From assembly GCA_051251645.1 (NCBI GenBank), contig JBPOEY010000001.1, positions 248,001 to 312,000 on the forward strand: a stretch of DNA of 64,000 nt, in the 5' to 3' direction. Shown here piece after piece: positions 25,201-33,041 of this stretch (the stretch's first letter is position 1; each line of letters begins with the position of its first letter). The position numbers and the translations under genes were made by a program. Below the pieces are notes generated by a model that ran no database searches, had not been told where the DNA came from, and was given only the letters and a program-made list of their open reading frames with translations. This stretch comes from Litorimonas sp051251645 (lineage in GTDB: Bacteria > Pseudomonadota > Alphaproteobacteria > Caulobacterales > Maricaulaceae).

Positions 25201-25659
25201 ATGAAACATACCAACAAACCCCTCACTAAAGCTCTTGTCTTTACCACAATGACTTGTGCGCTCGCCTTCTCTGCGGCCGCTGCGTCTGGCAATAACGGCA
25301 CATCATTGACGTCACAGAAAGAGGTCCAAGTTTGGACGTATGAGAAGACGGCCATTACCAAACGGGCAAAGGTAATCAGAATTGACGACCCTCTTCCGCA
25401 ACTTATCGTGCCTTTGAATACGAAGCTCGACCTCGCTTACACAGACGCAACATTTGTAAAAGCACCCACGAATTATGATCAACAGATTGACTTGAGAGAG
25501 TTTGATTTAATTGAAGAAAGCCCGTTATTTATTGGGGCTAAAGGCGCGACTGAATATGATACGCGCGATGCGCGACGGGACACTGGCTCTTTTCCTAAGA
25601 CGCTGGATGTCGACCCCCTATACACGGTTGCTGGCGCTGGGGTTTCGACTTCGTTTTAA
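25201..25659 (+). CDS. Exported hypothetical protein
   Basis: About 152 residues from the ATG at 25201, with a signal peptide (MKHTNKPLTKALVFTTMTCALAFSAAAA). The mature part is polar with no further membrane helix and contains VPLNTKLDLAYTDATFVKAP. No ribosome site is visible; the start lies directly behind a terminator and a candidate promoter, which fits leaderless translation. An in-frame ATG at 25177 is less likely because it lies inside the terminator hairpin. Unrecognised family. It converges on the DUF2141 gene with a 14-nt gap. Confidence 0.7.
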   Translation: MKHTNKPLTKALVFTTMTCALAFSAAAASGNNGTSLTSQKEVQVWTYEKTAITKRAKVIRIDDPLPQLIVPLNTKLDLAYTDATFVKAPTNYDQQIDLREFDLIEESPLFIGAKGATEYDTRDARRDTGSFPKTLDVDPLYTVAGAGVSTSF

Positions 25660-25673
25660 TCTGATAGATTTAT

Positions 25674-26030
25674 TTAAAACGCATGCGTGTTTAACTCGCC
25701 GTCCGCATCTTTATCATGAAACACTTTTAAGGCGTATTCACTAACAGGAAGACCATCAAAGGTAATGTGAGTTGTCTTTGCCGATACGGGTGCAGTTTGA
25801 CCTTTATACCCCGTCTCTGTTTCAAATCCGGTCTCTGTATCATAAATGCCGATCATAACTGTTCCTTGGCGCGATTGAAGGCCTTTGACGTCTACAATGA
25901 GTTTAGACGTTGCAGAGGATCCAAGGTTCTGTGCAGCGAGAAATTCTGAGCTTTCGGCTGTGCCGCCGATTGGCAAGGCAAGCGCCGCCGCAAGAACGCC
26001 AGAGAGAGCGATAAAGCGTTTGGTATTCAT
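25674..26030 (-). CDS. DUF2141 family exported protein, C-terminally shortened
   Basis: A 118-residue protein with a signal peptide (MNTKRFIALSGVLAAALALPIGG) and a DUF2141 beta-sandwich: SKLIVDVKGLQSRQGTVMIGIYD, then YALKVFHDKDADGELNTHAF and stop. Family members usually continue after this DxNxDGxLDT-like point with a glycine/proline segment ending in GFSN, so about 20 residues are missing. Upstream, GGAC gives a moderate ribosome site. No EcfG promoter is seen. Confidence 0.8.
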   Translation of the reverse strand: MNTKRFIALSGVLAAALALPIGGTAESSEFLAAQNLGSSATSKLIVDVKGLQSRQGTVMIGIYDTETGFETETGYKGQTAPVSAKTTHITFDGLPVSEYALKVFHDKDADGELNTHAF

Positions 26031-26380
26031 GATTGTCTGTCCTTTGTCTAAATGCGAGGCGCCTGCCTGGCGCGCTCAATATAATGAATATTATGTCTGA
26101 TTAAGAAACAGACAGGCGCGTAGTCAGTTCCCTAAAGAGGAGACTTAATTCAATTATTTCAGTGTCTTGCGGGGATATTTCCCGTATGATCATGCGGGTC
26201 TCAAGTTGATACTCAAAGGATGTCAATCATTCATAGTATTGAGCCGAGGGGCGTGGAGATGGAAATGGCGTTACCTGCCGGTCCATTTATACAATGCGTG
26301 TCTCTGGAGGTTTGTTTCGGGTTACTCTTACAAAACCCGACCAAAGCCAGGGTTTATCAATCAGGCCAACTGAATATAGT
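26031..26380. other. Gene-poor interval between the DUF2141 and ParB-like genes
   Basis: A 350-nt A+T-rich stretch. It must hold the DUF2141 promoter (near 26060-26110, with AT-rich TATAAT-like sequence on the minus strand) and the 3' end of the ParB-like mRNA. A hairpin CGGGTT / AACCCG sits at about 26320-26343 but lacks a U-run. A 68-codon plus-strand frame (26167-26373) has no ribosome site and an atypical composition; I do not call it. Confidence 0.5.
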
Positions 26381-27013
26381 CTAAGCAGCGATGGCTGTCT
26401 GCTGAGAGCGCTCTAAGTGCGGGTCTACGAGAATATCCATCGGCCTTGCGAAAGGGCCGAGGCGATTAAAACGGGCGAGCTGATCATCCGGCCTTGGCAT
26501 CGCCGCATAGGCGCGGGCTTGAGCGAAATTGATAATTTTATTAAAGAACGCCATGCGGATAAGGTCATTTAGACGCGACAGAGTCAAAATATCGCGCACA
26601 CATTGATGCGAAATGCGAAAATGTTCTGTTAATTCGTTGATTGTGTCCCCTGTTTTAAAACGAGTGAGCACAGCATCGTAAAGATTGGAATTGGACAGGA
26701 TCATTGGGGCTCGACGTTCTGTCGATGCCGCGCCAGTCACCAAGAGATAAGGGATTTTGGCTAAGGAGCGTGGAAGGCGGCCTTCAAAACTTAATCGTTT
26801 TATGGCCGCGAGTCTTTTCCGCCCATCTACTACCACAAGTTGGCCAGCGCGTTTGATAGCAATGATCGGTGATAATAGGCCATAACAGGCGATACTATCT
26901 TGAAGGGTGCGAATATCCTGCAGCCGTTTTCCGCAGAGAATTTTTCTCTGGATCAAGGAAAATTCCTCCACAGGAGCGTGGTATGGAATCGATGTGTATG
27001 TTGTGGACAACAT
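26381..27013 (-). CDS. ParB-like partition/nuclease-fold protein, stress-controlled
   Basis: A 210-residue protein with a ParB N-terminal-type domain: ILCGKRLQDIRTLQDSIACYGLLSPIIAIK, then VVVDGRKRLAAIKRL near residue 65, followed by a helix-turn-helix region (INELTEHFRISHQCVRDILTLSRL) at about 130-155. It lacks a clear parA neighbour and parS site, so it is probably a ParB-like regulator rather than the chromosome partition protein. GGAGG lies 7 nt before the ATG at 27013. Two EcfG-type promoters lie upstream. Confidence 0.8.
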   Translation of the reverse strand: MLSTTYTSIPYHAPVEEFSLIQRKILCGKRLQDIRTLQDSIACYGLLSPIIAIKRAGQLVVVDGRKRLAAIKRLSFEGRLPRSLAKIPYLLVTGAASTERRAPMILSNSNLYDAVLTRFKTGDTINELTEHFRISHQCVRDILTLSRLNDLIRMAFFNKIINFAQARAYAAMPRPDDQLARFNRLGPFARPMDILVDPHLERSQQTAIAA

Positions 27014-27048
27014 AATTAGACCTCCAACCGTCATGGTTAATAAATCTA

Positions 27049-27075
27049 ATACGCGACCAAACCTAACATGGTTCC
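27049..27075 (-). promoter_or_regulatory. EcfG-type promoter, proximal to the ParB-like gene
   Basis: Minus strand GGAAC (27075-27071), 17-nt spacer, CGTAT (27053-27049). Predicted start is about 30 nt upstream of the ATG, leaving room for the GGAGG ribosome site. Confidence 0.68.
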
Positions 27076-27107
27076 CGCCAGAAAGTTAAATTGCTGCTAG
27101 GGTTATT

Positions 27108-27132
27108 AACGAGTGGTTAATGATAATGTTCC
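27108..27132 (-). promoter_or_regulatory. EcfG-type promoter, distal to the ParB-like gene
   Basis: Minus strand GGAAC (27132-27128), 16-nt spacer, CGTT (27111-27108). It is 57 bp upstream of the proximal copy in the same orientation. Confidence 0.62.
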
Positions 27133-27209
27133 CGCGCTTCGGGTAAAATGACAAAATATATATGGCGCACATTTCATCCACATATACCCTGAGACGCTGT
27201 GGATAAACC

Positions 27210-27980
27210 CTATTCCGACTTGGTCGCAACCGTCACATAATTGATCGAAAGATCATTGCCGATCCGCCATTGTTCTGTGATCGGATTGAGGCTCATTCCG
27301 ATGATTTCATCAATGCTCAGCCCTGCGGCGGTGAGGTAGTTTTGCAACTCTTTTGGCTTGATGAATTTCTCATATTGATGGGTTCCGCGCGGCAACCAAC
27401 GCAGCACATATTCCGCGCCGACAATAGCGAAAGCAAAAGCTTTGAATGTCCGGTTGATAGTTGAACAGGTCATGATTCCTCCGGGCCGCACCATGGCCGC
27501 GCAGTCGGCGATAAAGTCCCGCGGAATGGCAACGTGTTCAATCACTTCCATATTTAAGACGACATCGAATTGTGGCTCGCCCGCTTCAACCATTTGCTCA
27601 ATTGTGCCGTGACGATAGTCGACGTCCACGCCCATTTGTTCGGCATGAGTCTTAGCGGTTTTGACATTGCGTTCCAGCGCATCCACGCCCGTCACAGTCG
27701 CCCCTAGTCGCACCATCGGTTCGCACAAAAGTCCACCGCCGCAGCCAATATCAAGCAATCGCAATCCCTCAAGCGGACGATTCGTATCTGGATCTCGGCT
27801 GAAATGATCGCAGATCGCGTGTTTTATCATGTCAATCCGAGCGCCATTCATGACATGCAGGGGTCGGAACATACCCTCTGGGTTCCACCAGTCATGCGCC
27901 ATCCGCGAAAAGCTTCCCATCTCGCGCGGATCGACAGACACGGATGTCAGATGTTCAGGGGTCGTCTCTGTATGGGCCAT
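27210..27980 (-). CDS. ubiG: Ubiquinone biosynthesis O-methyltransferase
   Basis: A 256-residue SAM-dependent methyltransferase performing both O-methylations of ubiquinone synthesis at the inner membrane. It contains FSRMAHDWWNPEGMFRPLH, the SAM-binding glycine motif LLDIGCGGGLL near residue 75, and MEVIEHV. The frame is open to 28055, but the ATG at 27980 gives the family-like start and the upstream part overlaps the CsbD promoter. Divergent from the CsbD gene. Confidence 0.95.
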   Translation of the reverse strand: MAHTETTPEHLTSVSVDPREMGSFSRMAHDWWNPEGMFRPLHVMNGARIDMIKHAICDHFSRDPDTNRPLEGLRLLDIGCGGGLLCEPMVRLGATVTGVDALERNVKTAKTHAEQMGVDVDYRHGTIEQMVEAGEPQFDVVLNMEVIEHVAIPRDFIADCAAMVRPGGIMTCSTINRTFKAFAFAIVGAEYVLRWLPRGTHQYEKFIKPKELQNYLTAAGLSIDEIIGMSLNPITEQWRIGNDLSINYVTVATKSE

Positions 27981-28009
27981 ATCTTTACATACGCTTTCGC
28001 AGTGAGTTC

Positions 28010-28035
28010 GGAACCAAAAAGCGACTGTATCCGTT
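28010..28035 (+). promoter_or_regulatory. EcfG-type general-stress promoter
   Basis: GGAAC (28010-28014), exactly 17 nt, CGTT (28032-28035), about 40 nt upstream of the CsbD start. CsbD-type genes are classic general-stress genes, which supports the assignment. Confidence 0.85.
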
Positions 28036-28076
28036 ATATTGATGCAACAACGCACTCATCAGAAAGGACATTTCCC

Positions 28077-28244
28077 ATGGAAAGCGAACACATTAAAGCC
28101 GGCTACAACAAGACTGTTGGTAAAGCCAAAGAAGAAATCGGCGAAGCCACAAACGACAAGTCACTTGAAGCCAAAGGCCACGCGCAACAAGCCAAAGCTA
28201 AGGCACAAGATGCGATTGGCGACGCCAAAGACGCCGTCGAATAG
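28077..28244 (+). CDS. CsbD family stress protein
   Basis: A 55-residue, highly charged Lys/Ala/Glu-rich protein: MESEHIKAGYNKTVGKAKEE then IGEATNDKSLEAKGHAQQAK. The short-CsbD pattern (I-x-G-x-x-x-x-x-x-G-K-x-K-E-x-x-G) is clear. It is predicted to be soluble and helical, function unknown. AAAGGA lies about 8 nt before the ATG. A longer in-frame reading from 27804 would run through the promoter and is rejected. Confidence 0.9.
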   Translation: MESEHIKAGYNKTVGKAKEEIGEATNDKSLEAKGHAQQAKAKAQDAIGDAKDAVE

Positions 28245-28262
28245 TCGACAGATTAGCTTTAA

Positions 28263-28297
28263 AAATAAAACCGGGCCTTTTTGGCCCGGTTTTTTTT
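28263..28297 (+). terminator. Rho-independent terminator
   Basis: An 8-bp stem (ACCGGGCC / GGCCCGGT) with a short T loop and T7, 25 nt after the csbD-like stop. The A-rich left flank could also terminate minus-strand transcripts. Confidence 0.92.
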
Positions 28298-28316
28298 ATG
28301 CTTGCTGATTTGAGGG

Positions 28317-28967
28317 CTAGATAGACTGCCCTGACTTATTCCAATCTTTCATAAAGCCTTCGAGCCCTTTGTCGGTCAACGGGTGATTGGCGAGGCTCTT
28401 AATCACGACGGGCGGGGCGGTAATAACGTCAGCCCCGACGAGCGCGCATTCCTTCACATGGTTAGCGGATCGGATGGACGCGGCGAGAACTTCGGTTTCA
28501 TAGCCAAAATTATCGTAGATCGCGCGAATGTCTTCAATCAATTCCATACCGTCCAGCGTGATATCGTCCAATCGACCGATGAAGGGCGAAATATAGGTTG
28601 CGCCGACTTTCGCCGCGAGCAGCGCTTGGTTCGGGGAGAAGCAAAGTGTGACGTTTGTTGGAACACCTTTGGAGGATAATTCCTTACAGGCCTTGAGCCC
28701 GTCCAGTGTCAGCGGAAGTTTGACGCAGACATTATCCGCAATTTTACGCAGGATTTCGCCTTCACGAACCATGTCATCGGCGGACGTGGCAATCACTTCG
28801 GCAGACACATGGCCGTCCGTTAGCCCACAAATTTCTTTCACAACTTCTTTGAAGTCGCGGCCTGATTTAGCGATAATGGATGGATTGGTTGTTACACCGT
28901 CCACAAGACCGATTGCGGCGAGCTCTTTGATGGCGTCTATATCAGCGGAATCGACAAAGAATTTCAT
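28317..28967 (-). CDS. tal: Transaldolase (small, TalC/Fsa-like)
   Basis: A 216-residue class I aldolase of the short transaldolase group, acting in the non-oxidative pentose phosphate pathway. It starts MKFFVDSADIDAIKE; TTNPSII lies near residue 28, KLPLT holds the Schiff-base lysine near 85, and YISPFIGRLDD near 135. Fructose-6-phosphate aldolases share this size, so the activity is not fully certain. The ATG at 28967 is preferred over a start at 29048, with AGGGA upstream. Divergent from priA. Confidence 0.9.
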   Translation of the reverse strand: MKFFVDSADIDAIKELAAIGLVDGVTTNPSIIAKSGRDFKEVVKEICGLTDGHVSAEVIATSADDMVREGEILRKIADNVCVKLPLTLDGLKACKELSSKGVPTNVTLCFSPNQALLAAKVGATYISPFIGRLDDITLDGMELIEDIRAIYDNFGYETEVLAASIRSANHVKECALVGADVITAPPVVIKSLANHPLTDKGLEGFMKDWNKSGQSI

Positions 28968-29053
28968 GATAGGGTCCCTTTGAAAAGCGGCCGAATCTGC
29001 ATTTGGCCTGAAAGAAATGAAATGACAGCGTTGGACATACGTTACCACGGTCT

Positions 29054-31213
29054 ATGAGTCGACAAAACGCTCAAATCCTTTTCCCGGTCAATGTTCCGGG
29101 GGCGTTTGATTACGCTGTGCCTGACGGGGTGCGCGTAGACCGCGGCGACATCGTCTTTGCCCCGATCGGCAAGCAAATGAAGCTGGGCGTCGTCATGAGT
29201 TTGGGCGCGGCGGAAGAAGGCCGGGAGCTCAAAGAGATTGCCGAGATCAAAGCGACGCGTCCTTTGCCTCTTGCCATGCTGGAATTCATCGAGTGGGTCG
29301 CGCGTTATAATGTGGCGTCGCCTGGCCAAGTTTTGCGAATGGTGTTGCGCAGCTGGAAAGCCCTCGATCCATCGCCAATTGCGACACTCTATGAGCCAAC
29401 CGGGCAGCGCCCGTCATCTATGACCCCGGCGCGCCGGGCGGCGCTGAATGAGGGTGGACCGTTCCCAGCGCGCGCGGCGGAAATCGCCAGCCGGGCGGGC
29501 ATATCGGCGGGCGTGGTTAAGGGGATGGTCAAAGTTGGGTTGATGCGCGCCGAAGAACGGCCCGTTGATCCGCCCTTTGCAGAGCCGGACCCAGACATGG
29601 TGGGACGTGTTCTGTCGCCTGCGCAAATTGCGGCAGCTGCGGACCTTGTCGCACAGGTCAAGAAGAACGCATACTCCGCCTCGCTGCTCGATGGGGTGAC
29701 GGGGTCGGGTAAGACTGAAGTCTATTTTGAAGCGGTCGCGGAAGCGCTACGCCAAGGGCGACAAGTGCTGATCCTCGTGCCGGAGATCGCTCTGACCCAA
29801 GCGGGGCTGTCGCGGTTTGAAGCGCGTTTTGGCGCAGAGCCCGTGGCATGGCATTCGGGCATTACCGACATGGCGCGCCGCCGCGCGTGGCGCGAAGTGG
29901 CCTCAGGGCGCGCCAAATTGGTTGTCGGCGCGCGCTCAGCGCTTTTCCTGCCTGCGGCGAACTTGGGCCTGATCGTCGTCGACGAAGAACATGACACCTC
30001 GTTTAAGCAGGAAGAAGGCGTTATTTATAACGCGCGCGATATGGCTGTGTTGCGCGGTCGGTTGGAAGATCGGCCTGTGATTTTGGCCTCAGCCACACCG
30101 TCGCTTGAAAGCCTGCATAACGCGCGGTCTGGCCGCTACGCCCATATCATTCTGCCGGAACGACCCGGCGCGATCACATTGCCGGAGATCGGTTTGATCG
30201 ACATGAAAATCCATAAGCCGGAGCGCGGGTCATTCCTGAGCGAGCCGATGGTCAAAGCCGTCGCTGAGCGGATTGGACGCGGCGAACAATCGCTGCTCTA
30301 TATGAACCGTCGCGGCTATGCGCCTCTGATCTTATGCAAAGCCTGCGGGGCCCGGCTGAAAAGCCCGGATACGGATAGTTGGTTGGTTGAGCACCGCGCC
30401 ACGGGCCGCGCCGTCTGTCATTTGACCGGGTTTTCGATGCGGATGCCGCGCCGCTGTCCCAAATGCGACGCGGAAGAGGGTTTGACCTCGATTGGTCCGG
30501 GGGTCGAACGGATTGCGGACGAAGCACAGTCCCATTTCCCCCACGCGCGTGTCGAAATCCTGAGCTCCGATACGACGTCAACGCCAGAGGAGATCAAGGA
30601 ACGGCTAGGCCGGATGGAACGCGGCGAGATTGATATTCTCGTCGGCACGCAGATGGTCGTGAAAGGCCATAATTTCCCGAAACTGACTTTTGTCGGCGTG
30701 GTGGACGGGGATTTACTGATGGGCGGATCTGATCCGCGCGCGGGTGAACGGACCTATCAGACGCTGGTGCAGGTTGCGGGGCGTGCCGGACGCGCGGACA
30801 TGGCAGGGGAAGCGCTGATTCAAACCCACCACCCAGAGCATGAGGCGCTGCAAGCGCTAGTCGCGGGCGACCGGGACATGTTCATTGGTGTTGAAATGGC
30901 GATGCGCGAAATGCTCGGCCTGCCTCCCTATGGGCGCATCGCGGCTGTCATTATCTGGGGACCGGATAAAAAGAAAGCGGAAGCGCTGGCGGTCGATTTT
31001 GTCACCAAAGCGCCTCGTGCCGACGGGATCGAAATTTTGGGACCCAGTGAAGCGCCAATCTCGCGACTGCGCGGGCTGTATCGATACCGCCTGTTCGTGA
31101 CCGCGGAAACAGGCGTGAACCTGTCAAAATATATGGCGGCTTGGCGGAGCAAAGCGAAATTGCCGACGAAGTATAAGATACAAGTCGATATTGATCCGCA
31201 GAGTTTTGTGTGA
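29054..31213 (+). CDS. priA: Primosomal protein N' (replication restart helicase PriA)
   Basis: A 719-residue superfamily 2 helicase that restarts stalled forks. Walker A is in GVTGSGKTEVYFEAV, the DEEH box in IVVDEEHDTSFKQEEG, and VGTQMVVKGHNFPKLTFVGV and the QVAGRAGRA motif follow. The zinc-binding insert keeps C428-x-x-C431 and C468-x-x-C471 but reads SPDT and CHLT where other PriA proteins have two more CxxC pairs, so the second zinc site appears lost. Length is normal. The start has no strong ribosome site. Confidence 0.96.
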   Translation: MSRQNAQILFPVNVPGAFDYAVPDGVRVDRGDIVFAPIGKQMKLGVVMSLGAAEEGRELKEIAEIKATRPLPLAMLEFIEWVARYNVASPGQVLRMVLRSWKALDPSPIATLYEPTGQRPSSMTPARRAALNEGGPFPARAAEIASRAGISAGVVKGMVKVGLMRAEERPVDPPFAEPDPDMVGRVLSPAQIAAAADLVAQVKKNAYSASLLDGVTGSGKTEVYFEAVAEALRQGRQVLILVPEIALTQAGLSRFEARFGAEPVAWHSGITDMARRRAWREVASGRAKLVVGARSALFLPAANLGLIVVDEEHDTSFKQEEGVIYNARDMAVLRGRLEDRPVILASATPSLESLHNARSGRYAHIILPERPGAITLPEIGLIDMKIHKPERGSFLSEPMVKAVAERIGRGEQSLLYMNRRGYAPLILCKACGARLKSPDTDSWLVEHRATGRAVCHLTGFSMRMPRRCPKCDAEEGLTSIGPGVERIADEAQSHFPHARVEILSSDTTSTPEEIKERLGRMERGEIDILVGTQMVVKGHNFPKLTFVGVVDGDLLMGGSDPRAGERTYQTLVQVAGRAGRADMAGEALIQTHHPEHEALQALVAGDRDMFIGVEMAMREMLGLPPYGRIAAVIIWGPDKKKAEALAVDFVTKAPRADGIEILGPSEAPISRLRGLYRYRLFVTAETGVNLSKYMAAWRSKAKLPTKYKIQVDIDPQSFV

Positions 31214-31220
31214 GGTCGCG

Positions 31221-31628
31221 CTAGGCCGAGCAGGTCAGCTCTGGCTGGATGACAGTGCCGGCCCGGTCGACTAACAGGGTCACATAATCTGTGCCGATGG
31301 CATTGAAGCGTTGAGGCACACCCTCCGAGCACAGCAAGGATGGGGTTTCACGGGCACTGCTCGTCAAAGTTTGAAATGCCGCTAGGGCATCCGTTGTAAC
31401 AGTTTCCTGTAGGATGCCAGTCATCCGCACTTGCCGAGCATCTTCAGCCAATTCGATGTCAAATGTCATAAAGTCGGTATCGCCAGAATCGAGACTTTGC
31501 CTCATATCGGCGACGAGTACTTCCGCTTTTTGTAGTCGTAACGCGGTCGTATGATCTATTGTTGTCACACCGCTGTCCGCGCAGGCGGATAAGAAGCCAA
31601 TCAGAGGAAGAATAAAGAGTGCACGCAT
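31221..31628 (-). CDS. Hypothetical lipoprotein
   Basis: A 135-residue protein with a lipoprotein signal (MRALFILPLIGFLSAC) and a mature region without recognised domains; it contains a C-terminal pair of cysteines (LLCSEG and ELTCSA) that could form a disulfide. It faces priA tail to tail with a 7-nt gap and lies 51 nt before purA. GGAG is present upstream of the ATG. Function unknown. Confidence 0.75.
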   Translation of the reverse strand: MRALFILPLIGFLSACADSGVTTIDHTTALRLQKAEVLVADMRQSLDSGDTDFMTFDIELAEDARQVRMTGILQETVTTDALAAFQTLTSSARETPSLLCSEGVPQRFNAIGTDYVTLLVDRAGTVIQPELTCSA

Positions 31629-31679
31629 GGCTGTCTCCTGTGAAACATCAAGAATGCAATCTAAAGATTATTTTTTAGT

Positions 31680-32975
31680 TTACACGCTTTTAAACGGATC
31701 GCGCATCAAGATCACATCATCGCGCTCCGGCGATGTGCTCACCATGCCTACCGGACAGCCAATCAGCTCTTCAATATGGCGGACATATTTGACGGCTTCT
31801 GCGGGCAGGTCGGCCCATGACCGCGCGCCGCGGGTGCTGCCCTGCCATCCGGGCATGGTTTCATAAATCGGTTGAACCATTGCCTGCTGGCTCGCGCCTG
31901 CTGGCAATCGCTTCATGATCTTGCCGTCAACTTTATAGCCCGTGCAGATTTTCAATTCTGGAAATCCGTCTAGCACATCCAGCTTGGTCAAGGCGATCCC
32001 TGTGATACCGCCTGTGATGATGGCTTGGCGGACCATAACAGCGTCAAACCAGCCGCAGCGACGCTTTCGGCCTGTGACAGTGCCGAACTCATGACCGCGT
32101 TCGCCGAGTCGTTGTCCGACCGCATCGTCGAGCTCGGTCGGGAAGGGGCCTTCGCCGACGCGCGTCGTGTAGGCTTTGGTGATACCCAAGACATAATTGA
32201 GTGAGCGCGGGCCGATACCTGTCCCTGCCGCCGCTTGTCCGGCGATCGTGTTCGAACTGGTCACGAATGGATAAGTGCCATGGTCAATATCAAGCATGGC
32301 GCCTTGCGCGCCTTCGAAGAGGATTTTCTGCTCTGATTTCTGTGCGTCGTCCAGCACCTGCCAAACAGGCGCCATGAACGGCAAAATATGCGGCGCGACG
32401 TCGAGCAATTTTTGTGTCAGCTCTTCGGCATTCGTTTCAGGATGGCCAAGGCCAACGCGCAGCGCATTATGGTGATGCAGCAGGTTTTCGACGCGTTCTT
32501 TCAGATGTATCGGATCATTGAGATCGCAGACGCGAATCGCACGGCGGGCCACTTTGTCTTCATAAGCGGGCCCAATGCCGCGCTTTGTCGTACCGATTTT
32601 GATGCCGTCAACGCGATTCTCGCGAATGCCGTCCAATTCGGAATGGATTGGCAGGATTAATGCCGCGCTTTCTGAGATTTTCAGATTGTCTGGCGTAATC
32701 TTGACGCCTTGTCCGCGGATGCGCGCAACTTCGTCGAGGAAGGCCCAAGGGTCGAGCACGACGCCATTGCCGATAACGGACAGTTTTCCGCCGCGAACGA
32801 TGCCGGAGGGCAGCAAAGAGAGCTTATATACTGTCCCGTCAACGACGAGCGTATGGCCTGCATTATGACCGCCCTGAAAGCGTGCAACCACGTCGGCCCG
32901 GCTTGATAGCCAATCAACGATTTTGCCTTTTCCTTCGTCTCCCCATTGGGAGCCGACGACGACAACATTAGCCAT
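31680..32975 (-). CDS. purA: Adenylosuccinate synthetase
   Basis: A 431-residue GTP-dependent enzyme joining IMP and aspartate, first step of AMP synthesis from IMP. It begins VVVVGSQWGDEGKGKIVDWL, with HNAGHTLVVDG, TTKRGIGPAYEDK and the late motif LTKLDVLDGF. Length is normal. It is followed on the minus strand by the unrelated lipoprotein gene. Confidence 0.98.
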   Translation of the reverse strand: MANVVVVGSQWGDEGKGKIVDWLSSRADVVARFQGGHNAGHTLVVDGTVYKLSLLPSGIVRGGKLSVIGNGVVLDPWAFLDEVARIRGQGVKITPDNLKISESAALILPIHSELDGIRENRVDGIKIGTTKRGIGPAYEDKVARRAIRVCDLNDPIHLKERVENLLHHHNALRVGLGHPETNAEELTQKLLDVAPHILPFMAPVWQVLDDAQKSEQKILFEGAQGAMLDIDHGTYPFVTSSNTIAGQAAAGTGIGPRSLNYVLGITKAYTTRVGEGPFPTELDDAVGQRLGERGHEFGTVTGRKRRCGWFDAVMVRQAIITGGITGIALTKLDVLDGFPELKICTGYKVDGKIMKRLPAGASQQAMVQPIYETMPGWQGSTRGARSWADLPAEAVKYVRHIEELIGCPVGMVSTSPERDDVILMRDPFKSV

Positions 32976-33041
32976 GGATCATTCCTTGCAAAAGCCAGTC
33001 GCTCCATAGCTGAGCCAAGGGACTAAGACGAGGGGATAAGA

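Noticed and set aside
26167..26373. 68-codon plus-strand frame in the gene-poor interval
   Set aside because: No ribosome site, Trp/Arg/Tyr-rich and unlike local proteins, no promoter; most likely chance.
27804..28076. Extended N terminus for the CsbD protein
   Set aside because: It would be read through the EcfG promoter and opposite ubiG; the short CsbD start has its own ribosome site.
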